Program-made: the position numbers and the translations under genes | The notes under the pieces: model-generated | What the model was told of the DNA's origin: nothing | Database searches by the model: none | The model's input: the letters and a program-made list of their open reading frames with translations, nothing else | From: Chaetorhynchus papuensis | Taxonomy: Eukaryota > Chordata > Aves > Passeriformes > Rhipiduridae | Length of the DNA stretch: 64,000 nt | Direction: 5' to 3' | NCBI GenBank assembly: GCA_013396525.1 | Contig: VWYX01001131.1 | Location: forward strand, 182,538 to 246,537 | Part shown: positions 53,404 through 64,000 of the stretch, one piece after another | Numbering within the stretch: the stretch's first letter is position 1 | Layout: each line of letters begins with the position of its first letter

Positions 53404-53560
53404 AGACCAAGAAACATCCTTGGGGAATCTGCTCCACTGATTAATCAGCATCACACTTAAAAATTAATAACAAAACAATAATAGTAGGCAGCTGTGCTTT
53501 CCCTGCCTTTTATAGCAACGTTCCCACAGCACAGTGAGGGACATTGTTTTGGGTTCACAA
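53404..53560 (+). repeat. direct duplication, copy 2
   Basis: This is the second copy of the segment at 52354-52511, in the same orientation and with the same order of blocks. It ends about 130 bases before the solo LTR. It could be a local segmental duplication of an unknown element or two insertions of an unrecognised interspersed repeat. Confidence 0.85.
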
Positions 53561-53688
53561 ACAGCTTCTGGGACAAGTACACACCTTTATCTCTTTTTCC
53601 ATGGCTTACCTCTTACCTGGTGGACCCCACTCACCAGAAGGCAGCCAGCCTGAAATAAATCCAACCATTTGGCAGAAAATACATGGAC

Positions 53689-54259
53689 TGTACTGGGCTT
53701 GCATGGCAAGGTTTTGATAGCAGGGGAGCTACAGAGGTGGCTTCTGTAAGAAGCTGCCAGAAGCTTCCCCTGTGTCCAAGAGAGCCACTGTCAGCCAGCT
53801 CCGAGATGGACCCACCACTGGCCAAGGCTGAGCCCATCAACAACACTGGCAGTACCTCTGGGATAATGGATTTAAGAAGGGAAAGAAGTTATTGCACCAC
53901 AGGAATTGCTGCCAGGGAGCGGAATGAGAACATGGGAGAGGAACAGACACCCAGCTCAGTGCAGAAGGAGGGGCAGGAGGTGCTCCAGGTGCTGGAGCTG
54001 AGATTCCACTGAAGCCCATGGGGAAGGCCATGGGGAGGCAGCTGTTCCCCTGGGGCCATGGAGGAGGGAGAGAAAATCAGGAGTGAAGTTGTGCCTGGGA
54101 AAGAAGTGACGGGTGGGAGGAAGGCATTTTAAGGGTTTGGTTTTCATTTTCTCATTACCCCACATTGATTTTATTGGGAATAAATTAAACTAATTTCCCC
54201 AAGTAAAGACGAGCAGCTTTGGTGGGCACCTGGCAGCCAGCCAGGGTTGGACCTCCACA
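53689..54259 (+). mobile_element. solo LTR, avian endogenous-retrovirus type
   Basis: This is a non-coding element of about 570 bases. It starts TGTACTGGGCTTGCATGGCA and runs through GAAGCTGCCAGAAGCTTCCC and ATGGACCCACCACTGGCCAA. It ends with an AATAAATTAAACTAATTTCCCC block, a GGTGGGCACCTGGCAGCCAG block and a CCTCCACA end. The TG...CA ends, an internal AATAAA and multiple related copies in the window (3680-3833 and 61117-62746) fit an LTR left by recombination of a provirus. No gag, pol or env remnant is next to it. No clear target-site duplication was found, so the boundaries are approximate. The exact family name is not claimed. Confidence 0.85.
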
Positions 54260-57200
54260 CAGACACACGCAGCAAGGTTGGTCCTAGCTTGGGTGAAGCT
54301 TAGCATTCCTTCACATTCTGGGTTGTGGAAAGAGTTGTTCAAACCAGGCTCATAGCAACATTTTAGACGTCGCACTCAGAGTTATGTAAAATATTTTTCC
54401 TGCTTTGGTAGCTGGCAAACTTCATTTTATAAGACAAATGGAATTTATTAATGCAAAATATTTATCAAGTCTTTTTACTTTTTTCCCCAAGGGAGTAGAG
54501 AAGTTGACCAGGAGTCTTTCATCTTTGTTGGCTTCTGAATGTTAAAAATGCAGCTGATTTAGAGCAAAACCACAAGTCAGAGTCTGCCTCATTTCTATGC
54601 AACCCCTTTTTCTGCAAGTGATGGCAAGTTTTCCCTTTGACAAAGGTACCATCTTCCTGCTGTGATGGCAGGGAATGTTCCTGAAATGTATTCTCAAGGG
54701 CTTGGGTGATCTCCATGGTCCAGATGAACAACAGAGGTAACAGGCAGCGTGCAGGATCCTCTGTGCTCAGCTTGCCCCAGTGGGCAAAACAAGAGGATAT
54801 TCCATGTCTCAAGGGCCTCACAACATCCAGCAGTGTCCACAAAAGGTGAGAACACACCAAGGAAAGAAGGGAAGTAGTGGGAAAGGGCAGGACAGTTCAC
54901 TGACCAAATTAAGTAGCCTGTTTACCATGTACAGTCACTCTCTACCCTTTGAGAGCAAAAAAGTTACACAACCAGCAGCTCTACCACCATTTCTAATGCC
55001 TCAGATTCTCCAAGTGAGCAATGTGAAATGACTTATCAGTGATTAAGATATATATTGTAAAAACCATCAGTGTCTTCAGCTGCTAAGCACTGGTGCAGTA
55101 AATAGTCCAAACCAAAGCAATGGCTGGGCTGCTGATGGGCTCAGATCACAAGCCTGGTTTTGGGGCCTGTTTTTGTGAATCTTCCATCTCTCTCTGATTG
55201 TTTATCATCTTCTATCTTTTCCATGGACTGTGTTGTTCTTTTTTTTCTGACAGGTACCAGCATAGTCTTCACCTGAGGTCCCCAAGGAGCACCACAGCAT
55301 ACACAATATTTCTGTCAGAGGTGGACTTACTTTGGAACAAGCACCTCTTGCTTGCTACAGGAACTTGCATTTCTTTGTTTCATATTCCTCATGCTAAAAG
55401 AAAAATACATCTTCAGCTGACTAAGGTTAAAAATTAATTGTTTAATGCCTAGATTATTTATTTGTTTGTCTTCTTTCCTTGCATGACTTGGGTCTAGTTT
55501 TCATTTAAGGATTTTTTTTTTAATTTTCCCTTTACAGATTTGCCTTTTAATCTCAAATCTAATCCATCATAGTAAGAACAGTTTCAAATGCAACTGCTTG
55601 AATGGAAACAGACATGAATGATAGAGCCCAAGATCCTATCTTCAAGCAATCAACTTGGCCTCGCAGCTGGGATATTAGAGATAATACTGTTTTGCATCAA
55701 AACTTTTTCCTTCTAAGGTGAGGCCCAGTAGTAGCTGGCAACTTGGAAGAAGTCTATTCAGTGAAAAAGGCAAGTGCCCTCTTGGTCCATCACTTAGCAT
55801 CACATATATTTACTTGGAGGAATCAGCTTCTCTCTCCACACTTTCAGAGAGCTGAAGCTGCTCCAGAATTGCCTGAAGGGGAGAGCAAAGCTGTGACTTG
55901 CAGGACATTTGTCTCAGGGTGGGGAAGGACTGCAAAATAAAACGTTCCTCTTACAATAGGAGGTTTAATCAAAGAAATAGAGAAGGGTCACAGAGCAAAT
56001 TCCTGAAGCCAAGCTCATGAGTTATAAATAAATATTCCTCGGTGTGAGCAGAGGTCCCTTCAGAAACACCCACTGCTCATTCCAGGCTGCAGTGTGATGC
56101 ACTCAGGCTCTCCGGCCCCACAACTCAATTCCTCTGCAGCACCTTCCCTGCATCCCACACTGAGCTCTTTCCATGAAGGGGAGGTGGGACTCTGAGCACA
56201 GGGAGGGGAATCCAACATCCCAGCCTGAACACAAAGGCTCGCTCCCAAGGTGTGTCCCTCAGGTGACTGAAGGCCGGGAGAGCGAGTCAGAGGCAAAGCT
56301 CCCCAAATGCTTGTGCGGGATTGTCTCCAGTGACGCTCAGGGGAGGTGTGTAACCTGACATATTGATGAGTGCCAAAGTCCTGGGGTAGGGCTTCCTTTA
56401 GGGACACACTGAGGTTTTCAGGGGGGCTGCGCTGGCTTCTCACTGCTTTCTGTGCTTTGTAAATTCCAGATGCCAGAGCAGCGCTGCTCTTTGCCTGGGG
56501 CAGAGCGAGAGAAGCAGCCCAGCCTGAAGCTCTAATCTAAGGGGCCCTGCCCGGCTGCAGGCACCAGCTCCAGGGCTGCTTCTGCACCCGCATAAGCACT
56601 GGGGAGGAAACAAAAGGGGAGCATGACAGCCTCATTCACTTGCTAATAGGCTACTGGAAGAAAGACATCAAATCTACAATTGCCATGCAAGGACACGGTC
56701 CAGCTTGCTAAGAACAGAGGAAAAAGCAAGAATGGCAAAGGAGGAGAGGAAATGGATTAGGTTTTCCTCAAGCACCCCAAAATCCACACTTCCTAGTCAA
56801 CAGGAGACTCCGGAGGTTGAGCAGGGCTGTGACACTAAACTGTTGAACACTAAACAAGAACTTTTTTTTGGCTCTGCTTAGAAAAATCCTTTCTTGCAGA
56901 GCTGCCATAGTTCATATGCTTAGAGCAACAGTGTACAAAAAGAAGGGTTGGGATTTTTTGGGAAGGAAGGTGGAAAAAAAAAGAGCACAAACCCTGCACT
57001 GGGAAAGCCACACCGATGAGCTTGTTAACATTTGAAGAGACTGCTTGGCATGATTCCTTACACAGATTCCTGCCAAGAATTTGCAAGAGGAAAGTATATT
57101 TAGCAATCCAAGGCATGCCAAAGCCTTGACAAGAGAAAAAAAAAACCCTTTTTGAATATGTGGAATAGCAATTAGACATTTTCTAAGCAGCCATTTTCAA

Positions 57201-59769
57201 AATGCATCCAGGCATCTAATAAGGGCACCTGAGGCATATCCACAACTCTGCCACACTCCATGCCTCAAAAGACATCCTCTAAGATCAAATACTCGGAGGA
57301 AGGATGTGTTACCGGTGGCAACTGCCCACTTCCAGAGCACTGGGGCCAGTTTCAAGCAGGCACCTCAAGCCGTTGGAAATACACAATCTCATGCCACTGC
57401 AAATAATTCTGTAGCATCCTTTAGGGAGCCATTTCTCCAAGGAAAGCTGTGAGCCCCGCTGCATAGCTGGGTAGCACAGAGATGTTACCGGCCCGCTTCA
57501 TCCACAGGAGCAGGGCCAGCTCTGTGACGCAATTTTTCTCCAAGTGGAGCTGCTGAAAATCCAGGTGGGATGAGCAGCAGGTGGGAGTTAGGATAGTACA
57601 TAAAATCAGATGGTGACTTGCAGCCCATTAAAGTGGTGCTCACGTCATTCCCCAAATCCGGCTGCTTCTCTTGACCAGTGTTCTGAGCTGCATGCAAAGC
57701 CAGCAATAAACTTCATTGCTAAATCTCCTTCCTTTTTAGGGATAGACCTAGAATATAGTCCCAAGGCAGCGTTAGTCTGTACCAGGAAGGTGATTCACCT
57801 GCATCAGTCACTCTTGTTTCTGAAGTGCCATTGAAATCTCCTGGCAATGCAGCATGGAGGAGGAGGCAGGAAGGAGCTCAGGAAGGCCATGAGCAACCCT
57901 TGGTTGTGCTCAAGGAGGAAAGCAGCTGACCAGACAGCAAGGGCAAAACATTTGATGGTCATGAAAGTTAGAAATCACACTGGAATATGCTCCTTAAAAC
58001 ATGGTGCCCATTGCTTATAACTGCCAGGCTGTGTTACAGTTGAGTCCCTCAGAGACCAAGGCAAAAGGGAGCCCCTGCACGAGGGCTGAGTTCACACCAC
58101 CTTTAGGTCAGGACATGCAGAAGGGGCAACCAATGCCTGTGTCTGAGGTTTCTCACTCCTGTAGCCCCCAAACCCCCACAGTCTGTAATATGTGGCATAA
58201 CAGCAGTGGTGCCCCCAAGGCTTAGCATCATGATCCCCTACAGACCAAACAGGCTGTCGGTGACCAAGATGGGGCAGGAAGCACAAATGGGGTAAAGCCA
58301 AAGCAATTATTTTCTTTTGGAAACAAAGAAATGCCTAGCAGAAATCAGAATGAGGAAAGCTGCCCTGAGCTTGCTCAGTTTTTTATTTCAAAGTTCCTTT
58401 GGGCTCCTGAAACACCTCTGGGTACCTGAAATGCCACCCTGATTACAGCTACCATCCCCTTAGGTTATATCCTTGATCCTGAAAGAAAAATCCCACCGGA
58501 GTGACAGATTGCTCTGAGAAAGAGGTACCCTTCTAACCTGCTCTTCAAAAGCAACCAAGGTCAAACAACCTGCACAGCCACATCTACAGAACATCCAGTC
58601 AGATTTAAAGTCTCTGTTCCCATCGAACCCTTCTCCAATTCCCAGAGCTGTAGTAATCCAGATGGGTCAGACATTGCCATAAGCTCACACCCTCCAGGAC
58701 AGGTATCAGCTCTCTGCTTCTATAGCATCTAAGACAACTCTATCAAAGTTCATGACTAGGGCTTAACAGCTAATATACTGAAAGCAGTAAGCAGACTTGT
58801 TTAGAATTCCTGCTTTCACCCCAGATTCCTAGAGGAAACAACAAATTTGGAGGATCACCTGGTTGAATCACATAGTTGTCGATACAAATTTCTCCTAAGA
58901 TATACATGGCATTTGGACTGAGCACTGACACAAATTCAGCTTTGCTAGAGGTGACAAATGACTACAAAATCCTCATGTCCAACCTCCCCATTCCTATCTT
59001 AACCTTCTGATGTCTTTTGTCGCAGACTCTTGCTTCAATCTAAAATGAGTGCCGTGGCCTGTTTCCGGGGGGCAGCACGAACCGCTGAGCCGAGCAGCTG
59101 CTGCAGGTGCCCAGGTGCGCAGAGCCGCTCCCGGGTGGGAGGGAAGCCGGGAGGATGCAGAGCAGAGCGGCAGTGGCGCCCGCTGGCCGCTCGCAGCATT
59201 GCCAGCGCATCCTTCCTCCTCCCCGCCCTCCCTTCGGGGAAACGGGTGGAACTGGCAGCCTCCAAGATTCACCAACACAAACCCCTCTGCCGAGGAGCAC
59301 GCCAGGGTACCACGGCACAAGAAGCCCAGGGGATCTGCGGGCACAGCCCATCCCACGGGGATGCAGGTAGGACCACACAATCCAGGTGAAAAAGATCGTC
59401 TCGCATCCTTATCGTCTCTTTGTGTTTCTGCCCTGCCCAGGTTCCACCCTCTGCAAATACAATTCCAAAGGGTAATTAATAACGTCCTCAGCAGGAATAG
59501 AAGTCACCTCAAATAACATACCTGTGCAACCATCCTGGGATATCAATGCAGTGAAACATATCCTCTGCACCTGTTAATGAGTGGCTACTTCAGAGCAGTT
59601 GAGAAGGCTTTATCAGAAACCTGTACTTCAATTACGACCTCTGAATTAATAAAGAAAGCACAGAGGTGTGCAGAGTCCTATCTCAGCCCATGGAAATGTG
59701 ACCCAAGCACACTGTATCAAGAACAAAAAGCAACATGCAGAACCACGCTGTCCTGCTCGTGAGAGGAAG
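54260..59769. other. intergenic stretch, no gene seen
   Basis: No exon, RNA gene or mobile element was recognised. A locally CpG-richer patch near 59050-59350 produces overlapping open frames on both strands. These are judged to be chance. Confidence 0.5.
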
Positions 59770-59945
59770 CAGAGGGGCAAGGGCTGATCTCTCTGGTGAC
59801 CAGGACCCAAAGGAACGTAATGAAGTTGTGTCAGGGGACGTTTAAGATGGATATTAGGAAAAGGTTCTTCACACAACTGGCTTCCCAGGGAAGTAGTTAC
59901 ATCACCAAGCCAGTTGGGATATGGGGATATCCAGGTTGGTATGAA
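59770..59945 (+). mobile_element. CR1 LINE, internal/3' fragment
   Basis: Sense-strand CR1 blocks occur in order: GGGCTGATCTCTCTGGTGAC, CAGGACCCAAAGGAACG, AAGTTGTGTCAGGGGACG, GATGGATATTAGGAAAAGG, TTCTTCACAC, CTTCCCAGGGAAGTAG and CATCACCAAGCC. The copy has a small internal deletion after TTCTTCACAC and lacks the 3' terminus. It belongs to a different CR1 subfamily from the copy at 5160-5446. Confidence 0.88.
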
Positions 59946-61116
59946 TGACACCAGATACCTGAGTACGTGAGTTGACTTTAGTAAGGGAAGTTTGAAGCAC
60001 TGAATTAAAAGGAAAAAAAAAAAGTTTGGAAAATAAATTCAGGGTCGCTGCAGCCAAACTTGTGAGCCACAGATTTTTTGCAGCTTGGGAAGAAGTTCCT
60101 ACTTAGGTCCAGCTTTGAATTAATCTTTTAAAGATGTCAGGCTCAATAATGAATTATTATTGCTGTGGTTTATCACTACCCAAATCCATGTAAAGCTTAA
60201 TTTGGAGCAAGAACAAGAAACCCCTCTGCTACTTCCTTACTATTTTTCCTCCAGCAGGAAAATTTGTTTATAAATTGTGGTAATAACCAAAGTTATTCAC
60301 AAGACTAGTGTTTGCTGACCTGTATTGTTAGAGATGGGAGATGTAGTCACCAAAAAAACCCCCAGACAAAACCAAATTGAAGCTCATGAGTCAGACCATA
60401 AAAGATGTTCCAGTATCTTGACAGTCTAAATGGATTACCTGGAGGCAAAAAACTCAAACAGCAGCTTTTTCTCCAAGACGGAATGTCCCAAGGATTGGCA
60501 CAACATGAAAAATTATTGTTGCAAGTATGGATTAGGCAACTTGAACATACAGACAGGACAGCCTGCTACCAGAACAAGAGGGAGTGAGCCACAGGGAGCA
60601 AAGCTTTCAGGTGGGCTAACCCCGAGTCTGAGGAAAACAGAACACATCACAGGCTGTAGCACACAATTATCTGTGTATGGTGCTGAAGAATTAGCAACAC
60701 CAGCCAGCAGCAGAGCATGAGCTGCTTGTACCATTCCAGCCTCCACCAAGCCGGTCCATATGCTCTTTTTCTCTCCATCTTGCAGCACATGCCCCAGTCC
60801 CTTGAGGAAATGGGAAGAGGCAGAGAGATGTTTTATGCCTTTTCTCTTCCCCCCCTTACATCTGCTCATTCCTCCACTCATGGAGCTCTACACTGTTCCT
60901 CTAGGTACAGATGTGAAGGACATACGAAGATGAGTCAAGCTTCTTCAAGTTATTTAAGCTTTCCTCAGGTTCACCTCAGCGCATTCAAGCAACAAAGTGT
61001 GCAATTAACTAGAAAGGAAAGCGGTTTTTAATGGCTTCCCCAGTAACAAGAGCCACTCAGACTACTGGATAGCACTGCTAAGTGTCTCCATAGTTACACC
61101 TATAAATACAGAACAG
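59946..61116. other. intergenic stretch, no gene seen
   Basis: AT-rich, unique-looking sequence. No coding or RNA feature was recognised. Confidence 0.5.
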
Positions 61117-61424
61117 TGCACTGGGTTTGCACGGCAGGGTTTGGGTAGTGGGGGGGCTACAGGGGCAGCCTCTGTGAGAAGCTGCCAGAAGTTTCCCCTG
61201 TGTTTGACAGAGCCAATGTCAGCCCAATCCAGCACAGACCCACCACTCGCCAAGGACATGCCCATTGGCAATGACGGTAGAGTGTCTGGGGTAGCAGATT
61301 TAAGGAGAAAAAAGCCCACACAACAGCAATTGCAGCCAGAGAGGGGAGTGAGTATGTGAGAGGAACAGGTCTGCAGGTACCCAGGTCAGTGCAGCAGAAA
61401 CAGGAGATGCTCCAGGGGCCTGCC
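61117..61424 (+). mobile_element. LTR 5' part, same family as 53689-54259
   Basis: The element starts TGCACTGGGTTTGCACGGCA and aligns block by block with the start of the solo LTR at 53689. Shared blocks include GAAGCTGCCAGAAG, CAGACCCACCACT and CCAAGG, GCAGATTTAAG, the CAACAGCAATTGCAGCC region and AGATGCTCCAGG. The match stops at about 61424, where unrelated sequence begins. The rest of the element resumes at 62191. Confidence 0.85.
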
Positions 61425-62190
61425 TTTGAGACATTGAAATTTTAAGGGTTAATGACTCAAACAATCGGCCTTTCAAAAGCAGCTGGTGAGGTGCCTGACT
61501 TCAAACCAACTTTTGTTAAGCAATAAACTGGTTTTGAGCCAGATGAGGGAGAAGGCCAATAAGAAGCAGATCCTGCGAGGTGGAATAATGCTTTTTATCA
61601 TGCCAGTGTCCTCCCTTACAAAACTGGCTGAGATGTAAAATGCCTCCTCCTTTTCCCCTCTCCTCTGGAAGGTATTGGGACGTTCACATGCACATGAAGG
61701 TCTGACAGCATTCATCCCTGGCTCAGCTACACTAACATGAGGCAGCTTAGGTCATAAGCCATCAAAAGACCCCCAAAGCACCCCCAGACCCTTTCTGGGC
61801 CTGGACAGCGCATGATCTGCAATGTTACATCACACAGTGGAAACCCCACCCCCTTCAGAGGTACCTGGGCATTCTCACCACACCTGATGGTATTAACCCA
61901 GTGAGTTTTCTGTTTCAGGGGCTCCCCCACCTCCCACAGATGGATTGTGACCATCACCTGGACCACTGGACATTGAAATCACCCACAATCAAGGCTTGTC
62001 ACTGGATCCATGGGTGGTGATATTTTTTTCCACTTTTTTTCCCTTTTTCCTATACCTTTTTCTCATTCTTTCCTTATGTATGTATTAAGCATTGTTACAC
62101 TTTTGTTATTTCTATGCCTAACCGAAACAGCTACATACCTTCATTCCACTGCAACCAAACAGTTCTAAAATAGACCTGCCCTTCCAGTCC
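61425..62190 (+). mobile_element. sequence inserted in the LTR, probably a second LTR
   Basis: About 766 bases interrupt the LTR at one point: the host element stops near GGTGCTCCAGGCGCC-like sequence and resumes at GCAGCCCGTGG. The insert has no coding frame. It contains ACTGGATCCATGGGTGGTGA, a long T/C-rich tract (62020-62070) and CTGCAACCAAACAGTTCTAA. I associate this combination with avian ERVL-type LTRs, but that is recognition from memory and less certain than the host LTR. CCTGCC occurs at both junctions (61419-61424 and 62175-62180) and could be part of a target duplication, but this is not established. Confidence 0.6.
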
Positions 62191-62746
62191 GGCAGCCCGT
62201 GGAGGACTCCATGCTGAAGCAGGGCTATGTCCAAAGGAGGCTGTGACACTGTGGGAAGCCTCCAGTGGAGCAGGCCCCTGGCAGGACCTCTGCCCTGTGG
62301 AGAGGAGCCCACGCTGGAAGAGGTTTGCTGGCAGGACTTGTGATGCCATGGGAGACCCACGCTGGAGCAGAGCAAGTGAGAGGAGCCCTCCCCCTGAGGA
62401 ACATGGAGCAGCAGAGTCAGCATGTGATGGACTCAGCCCCCATTCCTCATCCCCCTCTGCAGCTGCTGGGGAGGGAGAGAAAATCAAGAGTAAAGTTGAG
62501 CCTGGGAAGAAGGGAGGGGTGACTGGAATTAACATTTGGTTTTATTTCTCATTATCCTACTCTGATTGGTAATAAATTAAACTGGTTTCCCCAAGTCAGG
62601 TCTGTTTTGCCCATGACAGTAACTGGTGACGGATCTCTCCCTGCCCTTAGCTCAACCCACAAACCTTTCATTGTGTTTTCTCTCCCCTTCCCCACAGAGG
62701 AAGGCGGTGATGGGGCAGCTTTGGTGGGCACCTGGCACCCACCACA
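62191..62746 (+). mobile_element. LTR 3' part, same family as 53689-54259
   Basis: This continues the interrupted LTR. It begins GGCAGCCCGTGGAGGACTCC and then shows three or four degenerate tandem units of about 57-60 bases built on a (C/G)CACGCTGGA(A/G) theme. It then has TTCTCATTATCCTACTCTGA, GGTAATAAATTAAACTGG, a CTCTCCCCTTCCCCACAG stretch, and GGTGGGCACCTGGCACC to the ACCACA end. The 3' edge lies only about 65 bases from the RPL37A poly(A) signal, on the opposite strand sense. Confidence 0.85.
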
Positions 62747-62810
62747 CTTAACACAACACACAGGACTTTTTGCAGAGAAGACAAACATGATTCCACTCCA
62801 TTATTACCCT

Positions 62811-62816
62811 TTTATT
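62811..62816 (-). terminator. RPL37A: RPL37A poly(A) signal (AATAAA)
   Basis: A canonical AATAAA on the minus strand lies 67 bases after the stop codon. The short 3' UTR matches the compact UTRs of ribosomal protein genes. Cleavage is expected 10-30 bases further, at about 62780-62800. Confidence 0.88.
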
Positions 62817-62882
62817 GATAAAAGGACAGATCTTGACAGTGAAAAAAAAAGGATGTTTCACGAGGAGAACAGGAAGTAGCTT

Positions 62883-62946
62883 CTACTGGTCCTTCAATTC
62901 CTTCAGTCTTCTGATAGCAGATTTGACTGTCACTGCAGAGGTGGTA
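62883..62946 (-). CDS. RPL37A: RPL37A exon 4 (last), C-terminus of eL43
   Basis: The exon completes the split Asn codon and encodes TTSAVTVKSAIRRLKELKDQ before a TAG stop, identical to my recollection of residues 73-92 of the vertebrate protein. The acceptor reads TGCTTCTTCCCCCAG followed by T, a good polypyrimidine tract. Ribosomal protein L37a (eL43) is a small zinc-binding component of the 60S subunit. The exon is spliced and intact with a nearby poly(A) signal, so this is the functional gene and not a processed pseudogene. Confidence 0.98.
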
Positions 62947-63596
62947 CTGGGGGAAGAAGCAGAGTCATTTGCATGTGGCACAACAACTGTACTGGTGTTA
63001 TTATTTTTTTTTTTTTTGAGAAAGCACTAATCATTTCAAATTGTTATCATCTGATTGCACTGTCAAACAGGGTCTAACTCCACTTATTTTGCTGACAACA
63101 AAGCGTAGGCCTCAGTCCACAAAGCACATGGAACTTCACAGGCTACATCCCAACCCAAATTTCCCAGTCATGCACCCACCACGTGCACAAATGTGTGGGC
63201 TCAGAGCCCTCACGACTGCTACGCGTGGGGCAAGAGTGTCTTCTACAGAACTGTGGGGGAAGGAGAGCAAAGAAAGGGAGTAAGCAACAGCATCCTCACA
63301 ATAAAGGTTATTACTACTCAATTTTTTTGCTTTACAACAAAAGGAAAACATGAAAATATTTTTTTTCTTGGAGTAAATCTGGTTTTGCCTATTGCAAAGA
63401 ATAGCAATCAAATCGACTTTGATCCACAGCAATCAAATTTTAACAGAACAGGCAACTCCCCCCATCATTAACTCAAGACAGATCTACTTAATGGTTAGTA
63501 TATCAAAATTTTTAAAAATAGATAAAAAGTCAAAAACTGTATTATGCCTCCACTATATGAGAATAAATGCTGATAGGAGCTTCTTCATTTCCTTAC
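62947..63596 (-). other. RPL37A: RPL37A intron 3
   Basis: This is a 650-base intron bounded by a GTAAGG donor and a CCCCAG acceptor on the minus strand. It carries an A-rich run in that sense (plus-strand T run at about 63004-63018). An ATGCAAAT octamer (minus strand) lies about 20 bases upstream of the acceptor. No snoRNA boxes were recognised with confidence. Confidence 0.93.
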
Positions 63597-63679
63597 TTGT
63601 AAGTCCAGGCACCACCAGCAACTGTCTTCATGCAGGACCCACAGTGCCAGATACCCACAGCCTTCCTCTTCATTTTGGT
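63597..63679 (-). CDS. RPL37A: RPL37A exon 3, zinc-finger half of eL43
   Basis: The 83-base exon encodes TKMKRKAVGIWHCGSCMKTV and then AGGAWTY plus two bases of an Asn codon. It corresponds to residues 45-72 of the 92-residue ribosomal protein. The HCGSC motif supplies the second cysteine pair (C57 and C60) of the C-X2-C-X14-C-X2-C zinc site, and the first pair (C39 and C42) must be in exon 2, outside the window. The donor reads ACAA followed by GTAAGG, and the acceptor reads TTCTATTCTAG followed by ACC. One conservative difference from human is Lys at residue 50 instead of Arg. The reading frame joins exon 4 perfectly. Confidence 0.98.
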
Positions 63680-64000
63680 CTAGAATAGAAGGGGAAAAAA
63701 ATCATTCTCCATCAGCTAAAAAAGCCAAACAACAAACTTCAGGCAAGGACTTCAGCAACACAGCACTCCTGTAATACAAGTTAAGACAAGAAAGGGTCAG
63801 GGAAACCTTTTACTCAAATTCTGCAAAACAGGGAAAAGTCCTTCTGAAACATCTTCTATTCAGATATACACTGGGACATTTCTGAAGGCATCATCAAAAA
63901 TTCAGCTTATTCTGAAGGAGAAAAGTAGTAAGGAGTTAACTTGGTCATACCAACTGATATTCTCACCTGGTTTGGTGACTGAGGTCCCAGGACTCCCTGG
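63680..64000 (-). other. RPL37A: RPL37A intron 2 (partial)
   Basis: Sequence upstream of exon 3 on the minus strand. The N-terminal part of eL43 was not found here, so exons 1 and 2 and the promoter lie beyond the right edge. Confidence 0.85.

Noticed and set aside
59030..59516. Overlapping frames of 112-155 codons on both strands in a GC-richer patch
   Set aside because: There is no domain, no splice context and coding-like length on both strands, which points to composition rather than a gene.
63597..63679. Possibility that the RPL37A match is a processed pseudogene
   Set aside because: Exons 3 and 4 are separated by a 650-base intron with consensus sites, the frame is intact, and a poly(A) signal follows.
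1..64000. CRISPR arrays, operons, tRNA or rRNA genes
   Set aside because: No regularly spaced direct repeats, no recognisable tRNA A/B boxes in a cloverleaf and no rRNA sequence. The genome type is vertebrate.

Overview
The window looks like nuclear DNA from a bird. Four things point that way. Truncated CR1 LINE tails occur on both strands. Fragments of one LTR family of avian type occur at three places. Exons are very sparse and bounded by consensus splice sites. Pieces of two vertebrate genes, IGFBP2 and RPL37A, lie in the order and orientation known for vertebrates. The species cannot be named from this sequence. There is no prokaryotic gene organisation, CRISPR array or operon, and nearly all open frames of 60-300 codons here are chance frames.

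Layout. Positions 1-30640 appear to be part of intron 1 of IGFBP2 (minus strand), because no later IGFBP2 exon could be found. This intron holds an LTR tail (3680-3833), an imperfect inverted repeat (4594-4681), a CR1 (5160-5446) and simple runs. Positions 30320-31380 form a CpG island with IGFBP2 exon 1 (30641-31029). The exon is broken by a 173-base assembly gap that hides most of the signal peptide and the first part of the IGF-binding domain. Just upstream of the start codon is a 24-unit pentanucleotide array (31121-31240), followed by GC boxes and no clear TATA box. Positions 31.4-62.8 kb are intergenic. They carry two degenerate minus-strand CR1 remnants, a GTT microsatellite, a diverged 157-bp direct duplication, a nearly complete solo LTR (53689-54259), a plus-strand CR1 and a second LTR of the same family split by about 0.77 kb of other sequence. 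Positions 62.8-64.0 kb contain the poly(A) signal and the last two exons of RPL37A (ribosomal protein eL43), also on the minus strand. Its first exons lie beyond the right edge.

The two genes are not functionally linked. One encodes a secreted IGF carrier and the other a 60S ribosomal protein, and they are simply conserved neighbours transcribed in the same direction (RPL37A upstream of IGFBP2). I found no novel biological system. The best leads are the pentamer array at the IGFBP2 promoter, the gap that breaks the IGFBP2 reading frame, the 52.4/53.4-kb duplication and the nested LTR next to the RPL37A poly(A) site.
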